NCBI GenBank assembly: GCA_902785755.1
Contig: CACZZO010000005.1
Coordinates: 1 to 64,000, forward strand
Direction of reading: 5' to 3'
Origin: an uncultured Bacteroidia bacterium
GTDB taxonomy: Bacteria > Bacteroidota > Bacteroidia > Bacteroidales > F082
Length of the DNA: 64,000 bases
Shown here: positions 51,927 to 60,630 of the stretch, piece by piece
Numbering within the stretch: the first letter of the stretch is position 1
Layout: every line of letters starts with the position of its first letter
Made by a program: the position numbers and the translations under genes
Notes under the pieces: model-generated
Databases searched by the model: none
Seen by the model: only the letters and a program-made list of their open reading frames with translations
Told to the model about the DNA's origin: nothing

Positions 51927-52018
51927 GCCTCAACGACGAAGAAAGAAAAATTATGGTGGAGTTTGAAATTGAGAAAGCGAAAGAATTGGTTTCGATAATT
52001 GAGAGAATAATCTATTGA
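51923..52018 (+). pseudogene. Truncated HEPN-domain gene, 31 codons
   Basis: The frame starts inside the MNT stop (ATGA overlap) and reads MSLNDEERKIMVEFEIEKAK ELVSIIE before a stop at 52016. The opening resembles HEPN proteins found beside MNT genes, which are normally about 130 residues with a conserved RxxxxH motif further on. Here nothing of the active part remains; the 5'-nucleotidase gene begins one base after the stop. It is a 3' deletion remnant, leaving an antitoxin without its toxin. Confidence 0.6.
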
Positions 52019-52019
52019 A

Positions 52020-53474
52020 ATGATGAACAAGAAAAAGTTGTTATTACTGCTCGCTTTGGTGGCCGTGGTGTTGTATCTCGTCCTTCGCTACCAACCCGAA
52101 AATCCAACTGAACACGCTGGCAATCAGGACGCTGCGGGCAAAACCGAAATCGTCATCCTGTCGGTCAACGACATGCACGCCAACATCGACCTGTTCCCCA
52201 AATTCGCCGCGATGGTCGACAGTTTGAGGGCCATCTACCCTGATTTGCTGCTGTTTTCGGCAGGCGACAACCGCACGGGCAACCCCGTGAACGACCAGTA
52301 CGACCCCGTCAATTACCCCATGATCGAACTGATGAACCAAACCGGCTTCGACCTTTGCGCCGTGGGCAACCACGAATGGGACGGCAACATCGTGAACTTG
52401 CAGAACGACATCCGTCGGGCCAAGTTCCCCTTCCTCTGCGCCAACGTCGTCATCCCCGACACGGTCAATCTCAGTATCAAGCCTTTCGTGACCTTTGAAA
52501 ACCAAGGCGTTAAGATGGCGGTCGTCGGCATGATTGAAGTCCGCCACGATGGTATTCCGGGCGCGCATCCCGACAACCTGAAAAAGGTGAGTTTCAAACG
52601 CGCCTTCGATGAGCTTCCTAAGTACCAATACCTTAGAAACCAGAATGATGTGGTGATTTTGCTTTCGCATTGCGGCATTGAGGACGACATGGAAATAGCC
52701 CAAGCCTATCCGTGGCTCGATGCCATCATCGGCGGCCACAGCCACACCTTGGTTGAGCATCCTCGCGAAACCAACGGCGTGTTAGTTACGCAATCTGGCT
52801 CGCACCTGAAATTCGCCACCTTGATTAAATTAGAGGTGGAAGGCCACAAGGTTGTCAATAAAGAGGCCATTGTGCTGAATGTCAGTAAGGTAAGGAAAGA
52901 AAAACCCGAAATCAGGCAAATGGTGAACGGGTTCAACGACGCGCCCGCCTTGAACGAGCCTATCGCGACGGCGAAGACCAAGTTTGAGAACCCAGAGGAG
53001 TTGGGCTGCATGATAACCGATGCCATCCGCGAGATGAGCGGTGCCGACTTCGCCTTCCAGAACACGGGCGGGGTGCGCGTCAACTACTTGAAGAAAGGCC
53101 CCATCACCGTGAAGGATGTCTATAGCATTGACCCATTCAACAACGAAGTGGTCATGTTCCGCATGACCGGCGAGCAGGTGAAGCGGTTCATTCTCAATTC
53201 CTACCGCAAAAACGGCGGCCATCCGTCCTACGTTTCGGGCATGACCTATCGGGTGAGCGACGATGGTAAGTCAGTGTGGATCAACATGGAAGGCACAAGT
53301 TTCTCGACCAAGAAGGTGTATAAGGTGGCCTTCAACAGTTACATGGCCTCCACGGTCAACATCGAGAGCGTCGACGACGGGCGGAGCCTGTTCAGGACTT
53401 CCGAGGAGATGATGATTGATTTTTTGCGCAGGCAAAAAGTGGTTGATTATCAGGGTGTAGTCAGAACGCATTAA
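52020..53474 (+). CDS. Membrane-anchored 5'-nucleotidase/UshA-type metallophosphoesterase
   Basis: The 484-residue protein has an N-terminal hydrophobic anchor (LLLLLALVAVVLYLVL), a calcineurin-type domain with SVNDMHANID, SAGDNRTGNP, VGNHEWDGN, LLSHCGIED and IIGGHSHT (metal ligands), and a C-terminal 5'-nucleotidase domain (NTGGVRVNYLKKGPITVKD, MTGEQVKRFI). It would hydrolyse nucleotides or related phosphate esters on the periplasmic side. A second ATG follows the first directly (52023). It starts immediately after the HEPN remnant, which has probably moved it under the MNT promoter. Confidence 0.9.
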   Translation: MMNKKKLLLLLALVAVVLYLVLRYQPENPTEHAGNQDAAGKTEIVILSVNDMHANIDLFPKFAAMVDSLRAIYPDLLLFSAGDNRTGNPVNDQYDPVNYPMIELMNQTGFDLCAVGNHEWDGNIVNLQNDIRRAKFPFLCANVVIPDTVNLSIKPFVTFENQGVKMAVVGMIEVRHDGIPGAHPDNLKKVSFKRAFDELPKYQYLRNQNDVVILLSHCGIEDDMEIAQAYPWLDAIIGGHSHTLVEHPRETNGVLVTQSGSHLKFATLIKLEVEGHKVVNKEAIVLNVSKVRKEKPEIRQMVNGFNDAPALNEPIATAKTKFENPEELGCMITDAIREMSGADFAFQNTGGVRVNYLKKGPITVKDVYSIDPFNNEVVMFRMTGEQVKRFILNSYRKNGGHPSYVSGMTYRVSDDGKSVWINMEGTSFSTKKVYKVAFNSYMASTVNIESVDDGRSLFRTSEEMMIDFLRRQKVVDYQGVVRTH

Positions 53475-53546
53475 AATTCTGTTTGTACGAAAAGAAAGTT
53501 TTTGTACTTTTGCAGGCTCAAATTTTGAAGATTGAAATCGAAGAAG

Positions 53547-54692
53547 ATGAAAAAAGCATTATCGATTTTTGCAATGGCTTTATTATTAGTCAGTTGCGGA
53601 CCAAAAAAGAAAGAAGTCCAGTTGGTTCCCACCGAAAACTTCAATACCGAGGTGGACGGCAAGAAGGTTTCGCTTTATACCTTGCACAATGGTTTTCTGA
53701 CGATGCAGGTCACCAACTACGGCGGTCGCGTAGTCGCCCTTTGGATGCCCGACAATCGCGGTAGTTTCGAGGATATTGTTCTCGGCTACGACCGTATCGA
53801 GAAGTATTTGAACAACGAAGGCGAGCGTTATTTGGGTGCCGTCGTCGGGCGTTGCGCCAACCGCATTTCCAATGCCAAATTCACTCTGAATGATGTTGAG
53901 TATCAGTTGACTAAGAATGACGGCGAGAACACACTGCATGGCGGCCTCACTGGTGCCGACAAGCGTGTATGGGATGTGGTTTCGGTCAACGACAGCGTGA
54001 TAAAGATGCACACCGTTTTTGCCGATGGCGAGGACGGTTTCCCAGGCGACCTTGATGTGACCATGAGTTACACCTTGACGCATGACAATCAGTTTGTTAT
54101 CCGCTATGCGGCCACTACCGATGCCCCTACGTTGTGCAACCTTTCGCACCATTCCTTCTTCAACCTGAAGGGCGAGGGCAACGGCACCATCCTCGACCAC
54201 GAACTGCAAATCAATTCGCGCTACATGACCACTATCGATGAGCACATCTTGACCACGGGCAAGTTCTCGGGCGTGAAGAATACGCCTTTCGACTTCCGCG
54301 AAAAGCACCGCATCGGCGACAACATTGGCTCCGACGACGAGCAATTGAGAAACGCGAAAGGCTACGACCACAACTGGATTATCGACAAGAGCGACCCGAA
54401 GGCCTACGCTTGGAACGCCACCCTCACCGAACCCGTCAGCGGACGCGAAATGCAGGTGTGGAGCGACCAAGTTGGTATGCAGTTCTATAGCGGTAACTTC
54501 TTCAACGGCAAGGGCATAGGCAAGTGTGGCAAGCCTTTGAAATACCGTGAAGGTTTGGCTCTTGAGACCCAGTATTTCCCCGATGCCATCAACCATGAGG
54601 CCTTGGCACCCACGCCGATTCTCAACCCCGGCGAGGAATATCATCAACTTTGCATCTACAAGTTCTCGGTGAAGCCCAAGGAAAAGAAATAA
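53547..54692 (+). CDS. galM: Aldose 1-epimerase (galactose mutarotase), lipoprotein form
   Basis: The 381-residue protein has a lipoprotein signal (LSIFAMALLLVSCG) and the mutarotase core: NYGGRVVALWMPD, GRCANRISNAKFTLND, LHGGLTGADKRVW, LSHHSFFNL (catalytic His) and EGLALETQYFPDA (catalytic Glu). It interconverts anomers of galactose or glucose, here tethered in the periplasm. TACTTTTG at about 53506 gives the promoter. A clear terminator follows the gene. Confidence 0.93.
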   Translation: MKKALSIFAMALLLVSCGPKKKEVQLVPTENFNTEVDGKKVSLYTLHNGFLTMQVTNYGGRVVALWMPDNRGSFEDIVLGYDRIEKYLNNEGERYLGAVVGRCANRISNAKFTLNDVEYQLTKNDGENTLHGGLTGADKRVWDVVSVNDSVIKMHTVFADGEDGFPGDLDVTMSYTLTHDNQFVIRYAATTDAPTLCNLSHHSFFNLKGEGNGTILDHELQINSRYMTTIDEHILTTGKFSGVKNTPFDFREKHRIGDNIGSDDEQLRNAKGYDHNWIIDKSDPKAYAWNATLTEPVSGREMQVWSDQVGMQFYSGNFFNGKGIGKCGKPLKYREGLALETQYFPDAINHEALAPTPILNPGEEYHQLCIYKFSVKPKEKK

Positions 54693-54711
54693 GCAATGCG
54701 AAAAATGTTGG

Positions 54712-54742
54712 GCCTCGTGTCGTTGGATGCGAGGCTTTTTTT
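54712..54742 (+). terminator. Intrinsic terminator of galM
   Basis: GCCTCG (54712-54717) pairs with CGAGGC (54730-54735), followed by seven Ts. The T-tract runs into the TATTTTTG promoter box (54742-54749) of the next gene, so the terminator and promoter are fused. Confidence 0.75.
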
Positions 54743-54749
54743 ATTTTTG
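54742..54749 (+). promoter_or_regulatory. -7 promoter box (TATTTTTG) of the VOC/ABC-F operon
   Basis: TATTTTTGCA begins in the terminator T-tract and lies 20 bases before the ATG at 54770. It excludes the longer ORF from 54650. Confidence 0.6.
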
Positions 54750-54769
54750 CACAATCAAAATTGACTGTT

Positions 54770-55231
54770 ATGCTGAAATTCAAATGTCCGCTGCTTGCGG
54801 TTACCGACATGGAGAAATCCATTGAGTTTTATGAAGAACTGATTGGCGACAGGGTCGCGATGAACTTTGGCGCGAATGTTGTGTTTGAGGGCGGTTTCGC
54901 GCTTCAGGAGATGAAGACTTGGAAGGTCATGATCCATACTGAGAATGTGCGTCGCAAGAACAACGCTGTTGAACTTTATTTCGAGGAAGAAAACTTTGAC
55001 CGTTTCCTCGAATACCTGAAGGAATTCCCCAAACTCAAGTATGTGCATGGCGTGGAGGAAATGCCTTGGGGTCAGCGAGTGGTTCGCTTTTATGACCCTG
55101 ATTTCCATATCATTGAAGTGGGAGAGGCGATGGATGCCGTCATCAAGAAACTGTTGAAATTGGGCATGACGGTGGAGCAGGTTTCCGAAAAGAGCCAATA
55201 TCCCATCGAATACGTCAAGCGGTTCGCGTGA
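54770..55231 (+). CDS. VOC-family (glyoxalase-like) protein
   Basis: The 153-residue protein has the two-repeat VOC fold pattern: LLAVTDMEKSIEFYEELIGD at the start, ALQEMKTWKVMI, then the second half ending FYDPDFHIIEVGEAMD with the usual C-terminal Glu metal ligand. The last 30 residues (MTVEQVSEKSQYPIEYVKRF) form an added helical tail. Substrate unknown; VOC proteins include isomerases, dioxygenases and resistance proteins. Its stop overlaps the ABC-F start (TGATG), so the two are coupled. Confidence 0.8.
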   Translation: MLKFKCPLLAVTDMEKSIEFYEELIGDRVAMNFGANVVFEGGFALQEMKTWKVMIHTENVRRKNNAVELYFEEENFDRFLEYLKEFPKLKYVHGVEEMPWGQRVVRFYDPDFHIIEVGEAMDAVIKKLLKLGMTVEQVSEKSQYPIEYVKRFA

Positions 55232-56991
55232 TGAATTACCTTTCTGTCAATTCCATCTCCAAGTCATTCGGAATCAAGACTTTGTTTGCCGATGTCACCT
55301 TTGGCATTGAGAAGGGTGACAAAACCGCCTTGATTGCCACGAATGGCTCAGGCAAGTCGACCATGCTGAAGATTTTGGTAGGGAAGGAGTCGCCCGACAC
55401 GGGGACGATTACCTACGCCAACGACTTGAAAATCGGCTATTTGGAACAATTGCCCGTGTATCCCGCCGGAACACGGATTTCTGATTTGCTCGACGACCTG
55501 AACGAGGAGCAACACCTGAAAGCGCGACAATATTTGACCCGCTTTGCGCTCAATGATTTGGAGCAATCCGTTGACGAACTTTCGGGCGGACAGGTGAAAC
55601 GCTTGGCTTTGGCATTGGTACTATTGCATGAGCCTGATTTCCTGATTCTTGACGAGCCTACCAACCACTTGGATGTGGAGATGGTGGAATGGCTGGAGAA
55701 GTTTCTCACCCAATCCAGCATGACGTTGCTGATGGTCACACACGACCGCTATTTCCTTGATAGAGTGTGCAATAAGATTTTTGAACTATACCAAGGCGTG
55801 ATGTACACCCACAACGGCAATTTCGACTATTATGTGCAGAAAAGCCGCGAGCGCGAAGAAGTGAAACGCGCCACGGCGGAGCGTAACAGCCAACTGCTGA
55901 AGTATGAATTGGAATGGATGCGCAGCACGCCGCAAGCCCGCACAGGCAAGTCGAAGAGCCGCATCGATGCCTTTTACGACTTGAAGGAACGCTCGAAATA
56001 TCAGGAACAAGATGAGCGTTTGGAGTTTGGCTTGCAGATGCAACGGCTGGGCGGTAAGATACTGGAAATGAGCAATGTGTCGAAATCCTACGGCGACCTT
56101 GCCGTTTTGAAGGACTTCGATTATGTCTTCAAGCGCGGCGAGCGCATCGGACTGATTGGGAAAAACGGCGTGGGAAAATCGACTTTCCTGAACCTGATTA
56201 CTGGTTCCGTTTTGCCTGACCGTGGCCGTATAAAGACTGGTGAAACAGTGAGTTACGGCTACTACCGACAAGAAGGCATCAAATTCGATGAGGGCAAGAG
56301 CGTGATTGACACTGTGCGCGACATTGCCGAGGTGGTCAATTACGGCAAGGACAAGGTCTATACCGCCGACCAACTTTTGGCGCATTTCATGTTTCCCTAC
56401 AAGATGCACCGCCAGCCCGTTGCGTTGCTCAGCGGTGGCGAGAAACGGCGGCTTTACTTGCTCACCGTGCTCGTCAGCAACCCCAACTTCCTCATCCTTG
56501 ACGAGCCGACCAATGACTTGGACCTCTTGACTTTACAGAAGTTGGAGGACTTTCTGCAAGGCTACAAAGGCTGCCTTTTGGTGGTATCGCACGACCGTTT
56601 CTTTATGGATGAAGTCGTTGACCAACTCTTTGTTTTTCAGGGCGATGGCAACGTGAAAGGTTTCATGGGCAATTACAGCCAATACAAGGACTATCTCGAC
56701 GCGAAGCAGAAAGAGGAACGCAAGGAAAAAGCGGCGGAAAAGAAAGATGAGCCTCGTCCTGTCAAGCAGCGCGAGAAGGTGAAACGCTCTTTCAAGGAAC
56801 AGCGTGAGTATGAGAATCTTACCAAAGAGATGGCCGAACTTGAGGCCGAAAAACAAACCCTCACCGAAGCCCTCAACAACGAAACCGACTACCAGAAACT
56901 CCACGAAATGGGCAACCGCTTGCAGGAGATCAAGGATTTGCTGGATGAGAAGGAGTTGCGGTGGTTAGAGTTGGATGAGATTGGAGGATAA
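55231..56991 (+). CDS. ABC-F family ATPase
   Basis: The 586-residue protein has two ABC domains and no membrane segments: Walker A ATNGSGKST (about 36), signature ELSGGQVKRLALA, Walker B FLILDEPTNHLD, then GKNGVGKST (about 312), LLSGGEKRRLYLL and FLILDEPTNDLD. The charged inter-domain linker (about 200-250) and a C-terminal basic coiled coil (KEERKEKAAEKK to the end) are of the Uup/YdiF type. ABC-F proteins act on the ribosome or in DNA maintenance. A GTG three bases earlier (55228) could also start it. Confidence 0.92.
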   Translation: MNYLSVNSISKSFGIKTLFADVTFGIEKGDKTALIATNGSGKSTMLKILVGKESPDTGTITYANDLKIGYLEQLPVYPAGTRISDLLDDLNEEQHLKARQYLTRFALNDLEQSVDELSGGQVKRLALALVLLHEPDFLILDEPTNHLDVEMVEWLEKFLTQSSMTLLMVTHDRYFLDRVCNKIFELYQGVMYTHNGNFDYYVQKSREREEVKRATAERNSQLLKYELEWMRSTPQARTGKSKSRIDAFYDLKERSKYQEQDERLEFGLQMQRLGGKILEMSNVSKSYGDLAVLKDFDYVFKRGERIGLIGKNGVGKSTFLNLITGSVLPDRGRIKTGETVSYGYYRQEGIKFDEGKSVIDTVRDIAEVVNYGKDKVYTADQLLAHFMFPYKMHRQPVALLSGGEKRRLYLLTVLVSNPNFLILDEPTNDLDLLTLQKLEDFLQGYKGCLLVVSHDRFFMDEVVDQLFVFQGDGNVKGFMGNYSQYKDYLDAKQKEERKEKAAEKKDEPRPVKQREKVKRSFKEQREYENLTKEMAELEAEKQTLTEALNNETDYQKLHEMGNRLQEIKDLLDEKELRWLELDEIGG

Positions 56992-57012
56992 TCAGTGGGT
57001 ATTACCTACAGT

Positions 57013-57459
57013 TTATTCCAGAATCTGTGCCGTGTGGTTCTTGGTGTCCACTTTGCCGATGGCGTCAACAATAATTCCTTGTTCATCAATGACATAGGTA
57101 GTTCGTAATGTGCCTTCGGTCACTTTGCCATACATCTTTTTCTCGCCCCACGCCTCGTAAGCCTTCAGGATGCTGAGGTCGGTGTCGGTAATGAGGTGAA
57201 AGGGCAGTTGGTATTTTGCAATGAAATTCTGGTGCGATTTGGCACTATCCCTGCTGACACCCAGCACGTTATAACCCAACGCGAGGAAACGATTGTAGTT
57301 GTCGCGAAGGTCGCAAGCCTCGGCAGTGCAGCCTGGCGTGCTATCCTTTGGATAGAAGTAGAGCACAAGTTTTTTTCCCGCGAAGTCGGTCAGTTTCACG
57401 GAGTTACCGTTTTCGTCAACGCCCTCAAAGTACGGGGCTTTTGTTCCTTTTTGAAGCAT
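57013..57459 (-). CDS. bcp: Thioredoxin-dependent thiol peroxidase (Bcp/PrxQ)
   Basis: The 148-residue peroxiredoxin has the peroxidatic cysteine in KDSTPGCTAEACDLRD, with a second cysteine five residues on, the PrxQ/Bcp arrangement. GVSRDSAKSHQNFIAKYQLP and GKVTEGTLRTTYVID complete the fold. It reduces peroxides using thioredoxin. A minus-strand TATCTTTG at 57481-57488 gives its promoter. It is the last ordinary gene before the restriction-modification island. Confidence 0.93.
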   Translation of the reverse strand: MLQKGTKAPYFEGVDENGNSVKLTDFAGKKLVLYFYPKDSTPGCTAEACDLRDNYNRFLALGYNVLGVSRDSAKSHQNFIAKYQLPFHLITDTDLSILKAYEAWGEKKMYGKVTEGTLRTTYVIDEQGIIVDAIGKVDTKNHTAQILE

Positions 57460-57679
57460 AATTTTCTGGTTTTATGAAAGTGCAAAGATATTGTTTTTGT
57501 GACATCAAAATTCAATCATCAGTTGAAATGATATGCATCTGCGATTACATCGGTTTTTAAGAAAAGGCTTGTTTTTCAAACGGAAACAACTTTACAGCCC
57601 GATAAACAAGCATTTCATATTGAAATTGCTACCTATAGAGTGTTGTATGATAACTTTAGAATGAGTTGTTTTGCATCTT

Positions 57680-57687
57680 TATTTTTG
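57680..57687 (+). promoter_or_regulatory. -7 promoter box (TATTTTTG) of the restriction-modification controller gene
   Basis: TATTTTTG ends five bases before the ATG at 57692, so the mRNA is probably leaderless. A small inverted repeat (AACT, 8 bases, AGTT; 57652-57667) overlaps the expected -33 position and is a weak candidate for the controller's own binding site. Confidence 0.5.
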
Positions 57688-57691
57688 AATT

Positions 57692-57907
57692 ATGGAAAAC
57701 AACATAAATGTTGCTTTTGGAAAACACATTGCAAGACTCCGCAAAATGCAAGAAATTTCGCAGGAAGAATTAGCCTTTCGTTGTTCGGTACACAGAACTT
57801 ATATTGGAGCTTTGGAGCGAGGTGAGAAGTCTCCAACGTTAAACACCATTCAGAAACTCGCAAAGGGGTTGAATATGTCTTTGGTTGAACTATTCAAGAA
57901 TATCTGA
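57692..57907 (+). CDS. XRE-family regulator, probable restriction-modification controller (C) protein
   Basis: The 71-residue protein is a single helix-turn-helix: FGKHIARLRKMQEISQEELA, then HRTYIGALERGEKSPTLNTI. The length and sequence match C proteins of type II restriction-modification systems, which delay endonuclease expression after entry. The endonuclease gene starts 2 bases after its stop, so both are on one transcript. The -7 box just before the ATG suggests a leaderless mRNA, as reported for several C genes. Confidence 0.85.
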   Translation: MENNINVAFGKHIARLRKMQEISQEELAFRCSVHRTYIGALERGEKSPTLNTIQKLAKGLNMSLVELFKNI

Positions 57908-57909
57908 AC

Positions 57910-59841
57910 ATGGCAAAACGACACATTCGCATACACGGCGACAATATCATAGAATGTGAACGCTCGCTATCATTGCTTTCAAAGGCGTTGGACGTTACTC
58001 CTTGTTACATAGACGACTCCAGCATATTTTTGCCGAAATACATGTTGGGTGAAATGCAAGTGGATTTATTGTCGGGGCACGGCAGGTGGGGCATTGACAT
58101 CGCTGACATTTTGGCTAAACATGGTGGAGTGTTAAGGGAATACGCGGATTTGTATATCACCGAAATAAAAGGCGATGTTGAAACCATCATTTTTGCTTTG
58201 GAATATTGTTCAGCATTACCCGCTGGCAACAATGCTTGGCAACGAAACGGTAGGGCTTTTTCAAGTGCCTTGGCTGGTGTGCCATATCTTTATTTGGCTG
58301 AAATAGGCGGTGTTGAGTTGGATGACGAAAGGCAAGTGAAAGCACCCCGTTTTCCAAATCCAGTCGTGCCATTTTCCTACCTAATGACCAGCAAAAGACT
58401 TGAGGCATTATGCCAGCCAATTTATTTTGCCCATCCTTCAATAATAGACACCTTATTCAAGAAATATAAGGATGTGTTTGGCATGAATGAGTGTCTGCAA
58501 ATAATTGAAGCCCTACTAAATGGCAAAGATTGTTCTTCTATAGCAAATGTTTTAACCGAAAAAGCACTCAAAATGGTTAAATTGTTGTCTGGAAACCGAA
58601 GAACCGTAGATACTTTGCGAGGTAATGAATGGGACAAGCTGCTGAAATCAAAGAATTGCGCCCGATGGTTACAAAACAATTTCAGCGAGTTGAAATGGAA
58701 GAAGAAAACAGCGGACAAAGTATTGACGACATCATCATTTGACAGATTGTTTGCAAAAGTGTTGGGCTATAATTGCGTAACCATTGGTGCCAAAGATTTG
58801 CCTATCTGCATGATTCCGGAAGATAAACGTTTGGACTTTTTGGCGTTTTTGAAAACCTTATATCCCTCGTTACAGTTCTCATTTGATGGCAGCAAACCCA
58901 TCGCAATAGTTTGGATAACAGGTTTTAAGCCTCGCGGTGATGATTCGCGACCCGATAGAGGGTTGTCACCATTTGCAAAAATGATTCTTGGCGACGATGC
59001 CCAAATCATGGCAGTTGTCTATGGGCCTGCAAAAGAAAGCACATGGGAGGCACTTCGAGAGTCTGTAGAAGTGTTGGCAAAAGATAATGGTTTATGGCAA
59101 TCCTTGTTTGCAATGTGCGACTATGTTTTGGTGGATAGTGCAACATGTGGGGAGAAAATGTTCTACAAAACAGAAGCCCAATTGAAGCAAAATGTTGGTT
59201 TGACGAGTTTTAAGTATGTAAGGCCATCTGTCGCATATTCGGAGCATGATACTGATACTACCATTCACCAATTGTTCTCTCGCAAAGAGCAATTTGGCGT
59301 GTTCGAGTGTTTGTGCAATCCACCTGGTGGCGACTGGTCGGGCATTAGTTATTTTGTGAGTGCAGATGAAGAATACAGATGGACGTCATTGCCTCGTGTT
59401 TCTGCCATAGGAGGCAAACGCCCAGATCATATCATCCAAGTGAAAGGCCGAAACAAAGATGTATTTTTCTCAATTGAATCAAAATTGAGAGGTCGCGATT
59501 TGGAAACCAACATAGGAACGAAGCTTAAAACATACATTGAGGTTTTGTTTCAAGATTTGCCGACGGCGTTCAGGTCTGCCAATATAGATTGGCGGCTATT
59601 CGAAGGAAAAAAGATTCCTATGCGCAATTACACGATAGTTTCTGTTGGGGCATACGCATTTGAGGGTGTTGACGAGATGAAACGACAAATGATTCGGGGA
59701 AAATTGGATGTCGTATTTGCCTTTGAGTTTAACGGAACCACCCTTTTGCATGTCCTTCACAATAACAAAGGAAAGGAGGTTGTAGGTATATTAAAACAAG
59801 TTCAATTGGGTTTGAACAGGCTCAAAGTTCAAATACACTGA
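57910..59841 (+). CDS. Putative type II restriction endonuclease
   Basis: The 643-residue protein starts RHIRIHGDNIIECERSLSLL. I do not recognise a specificity family with certainty. Near the C-terminus there is a PD-(D/E)XK pattern: RPDHIIQVKG (Asp about 505), then FFSIESKLRG (Glu-x-Lys about 522-524). Position after a C gene and opposite two adenine methyltransferases supports endonuclease function. At 643 residues it is larger than most type II enzymes, leaving about 500 N-terminal residues for target recognition or other activity. Its 3' end overlaps the convergent methyltransferase gene by 51 bases. Codon use is AT-rich compared with the flanks, consistent with transfer. Confidence 0.75.
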   Translation: MAKRHIRIHGDNIIECERSLSLLSKALDVTPCYIDDSSIFLPKYMLGEMQVDLLSGHGRWGIDIADILAKHGGVLREYADLYITEIKGDVETIIFALEYCSALPAGNNAWQRNGRAFSSALAGVPYLYLAEIGGVELDDERQVKAPRFPNPVVPFSYLMTSKRLEALCQPIYFAHPSIIDTLFKKYKDVFGMNECLQIIEALLNGKDCSSIANVLTEKALKMVKLLSGNRRTVDTLRGNEWDKLLKSKNCARWLQNNFSELKWKKKTADKVLTTSSFDRLFAKVLGYNCVTIGAKDLPICMIPEDKRLDFLAFLKTLYPSLQFSFDGSKPIAIVWITGFKPRGDDSRPDRGLSPFAKMILGDDAQIMAVVYGPAKESTWEALRESVEVLAKDNGLWQSLFAMCDYVLVDSATCGEKMFYKTEAQLKQNVGLTSFKYVRPSVAYSEHDTDTTIHQLFSRKEQFGVFECLCNPPGGDWSGISYFVSADEEYRWTSLPRVSAIGGKRPDHIIQVKGRNKDVFFSIESKLRGRDLETNIGTKLKTYIEVLFQDLPTAFRSANIDWRLFEGKKIPMRNYTIVSVGAYAFEGVDEMKRQMIRGKLDVVFAFEFNGTTLLHVLHNNKGKEVVGILKQVQLGLNRLKVQIH

Positions 59842-60630
59842 TTCTTGTATTACATCTTTCTTGTTGTCCATCAAGCGGCTAAAAGCGGAGTTGCCAGTAT
59901 TAATAAGATAATGGTGTATATACACATCCACGGGAGGTGCATAGGAATAAGTGCGATTGCCGGCCGTTCCATCGAAAGTAAGCATCCATTTTACGCCAAT
60001 GGAATTAAGACGATCCAATTCTCGAAAAAAGTCGTCAAACACAAACTCTGTTTGTGTGTAGCGGGATTTTGTGCCTCCGTATGGCGGGTCAAGAAATACG
60101 AAATCGCCTGCTTTCGCTCTGGAGAGGCAATCCCGATAATCAACATTCAAGAACTCGATTTTTTGCAAAACTCTGCTCCATTGGAAAATAATCTCCCGTA
60201 AAGTTGCTGGATGAATCCCTGGCCTCGACAAGTGAAAAGAATTGTTGAAATCTCCTTTTTCATTGTATCTTATCATCCCATTTACGCAAGTGCGGGTCAA
60301 AAAAAGGAAATCATAGCAATTGCGCGTGGCGTTAAAACTATCCCTAATCCTGTAATACACGTCTGCACCGTTGTTTTGCAAATCTGTCCAACGACTTCCA
60401 TATTCATTTGCGACTGTTTGAGGACTCGTTTTGATGCAGTTCCACAAATCGATGAGCTCGGGAATGATGTCGCTTGCATAGCCCTTGTTCGCCTTCGCAA
60501 ATGGAATCATGGCACCACCACCGACAAATGGTTCAAAATAGGTGTCGGAAGGCAAGAACTGCTCCGCCAATTGGTTGGCAACTGTTCTTTTGCTACCTGT
60601 CCATTTTATCACAGGAGGAATCGTTTTCAT
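59791..60630 (-). CDS. Dam-type N6-adenine DNA methyltransferase
   Basis: The 279-residue protein belongs to the D12/Dam (alpha-class) family: the SAM motif IKWTGSKRTVANQLAEQF, YFEPFVGGGAM (about 33-42), ASDIIPELI and the catalytic VFLDPPYGG (DPPY, about 178). Dam-type enzymes of DpnM/MboI systems methylate GATC, but specificity is not fixed by these motifs. It starts at the last base of the upstream methyltransferase stop (TGATG overlap) and converges on the endonuclease gene. Confidence 0.92.
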   Translation of the reverse strand: MKTIPPVIKWTGSKRTVANQLAEQFLPSDTYFEPFVGGGAMIPFAKANKGYASDIIPELIDLWNCIKTSPQTVANEYGSRWTDLQNNGADVYYRIRDSFNATRNCYDFLFLTRTCVNGMIRYNEKGDFNNSFHLSRPGIHPATLREIIFQWSRVLQKIEFLNVDYRDCLSRAKAGDFVFLDPPYGGTKSRYTQTEFVFDDFFRELDRLNSIGVKWMLTFDGTAGNRTYSYAPPVDVYIHHYLINTGNSAFSRLMDNKKDVIQESVYLNFEPVQTQLNLF

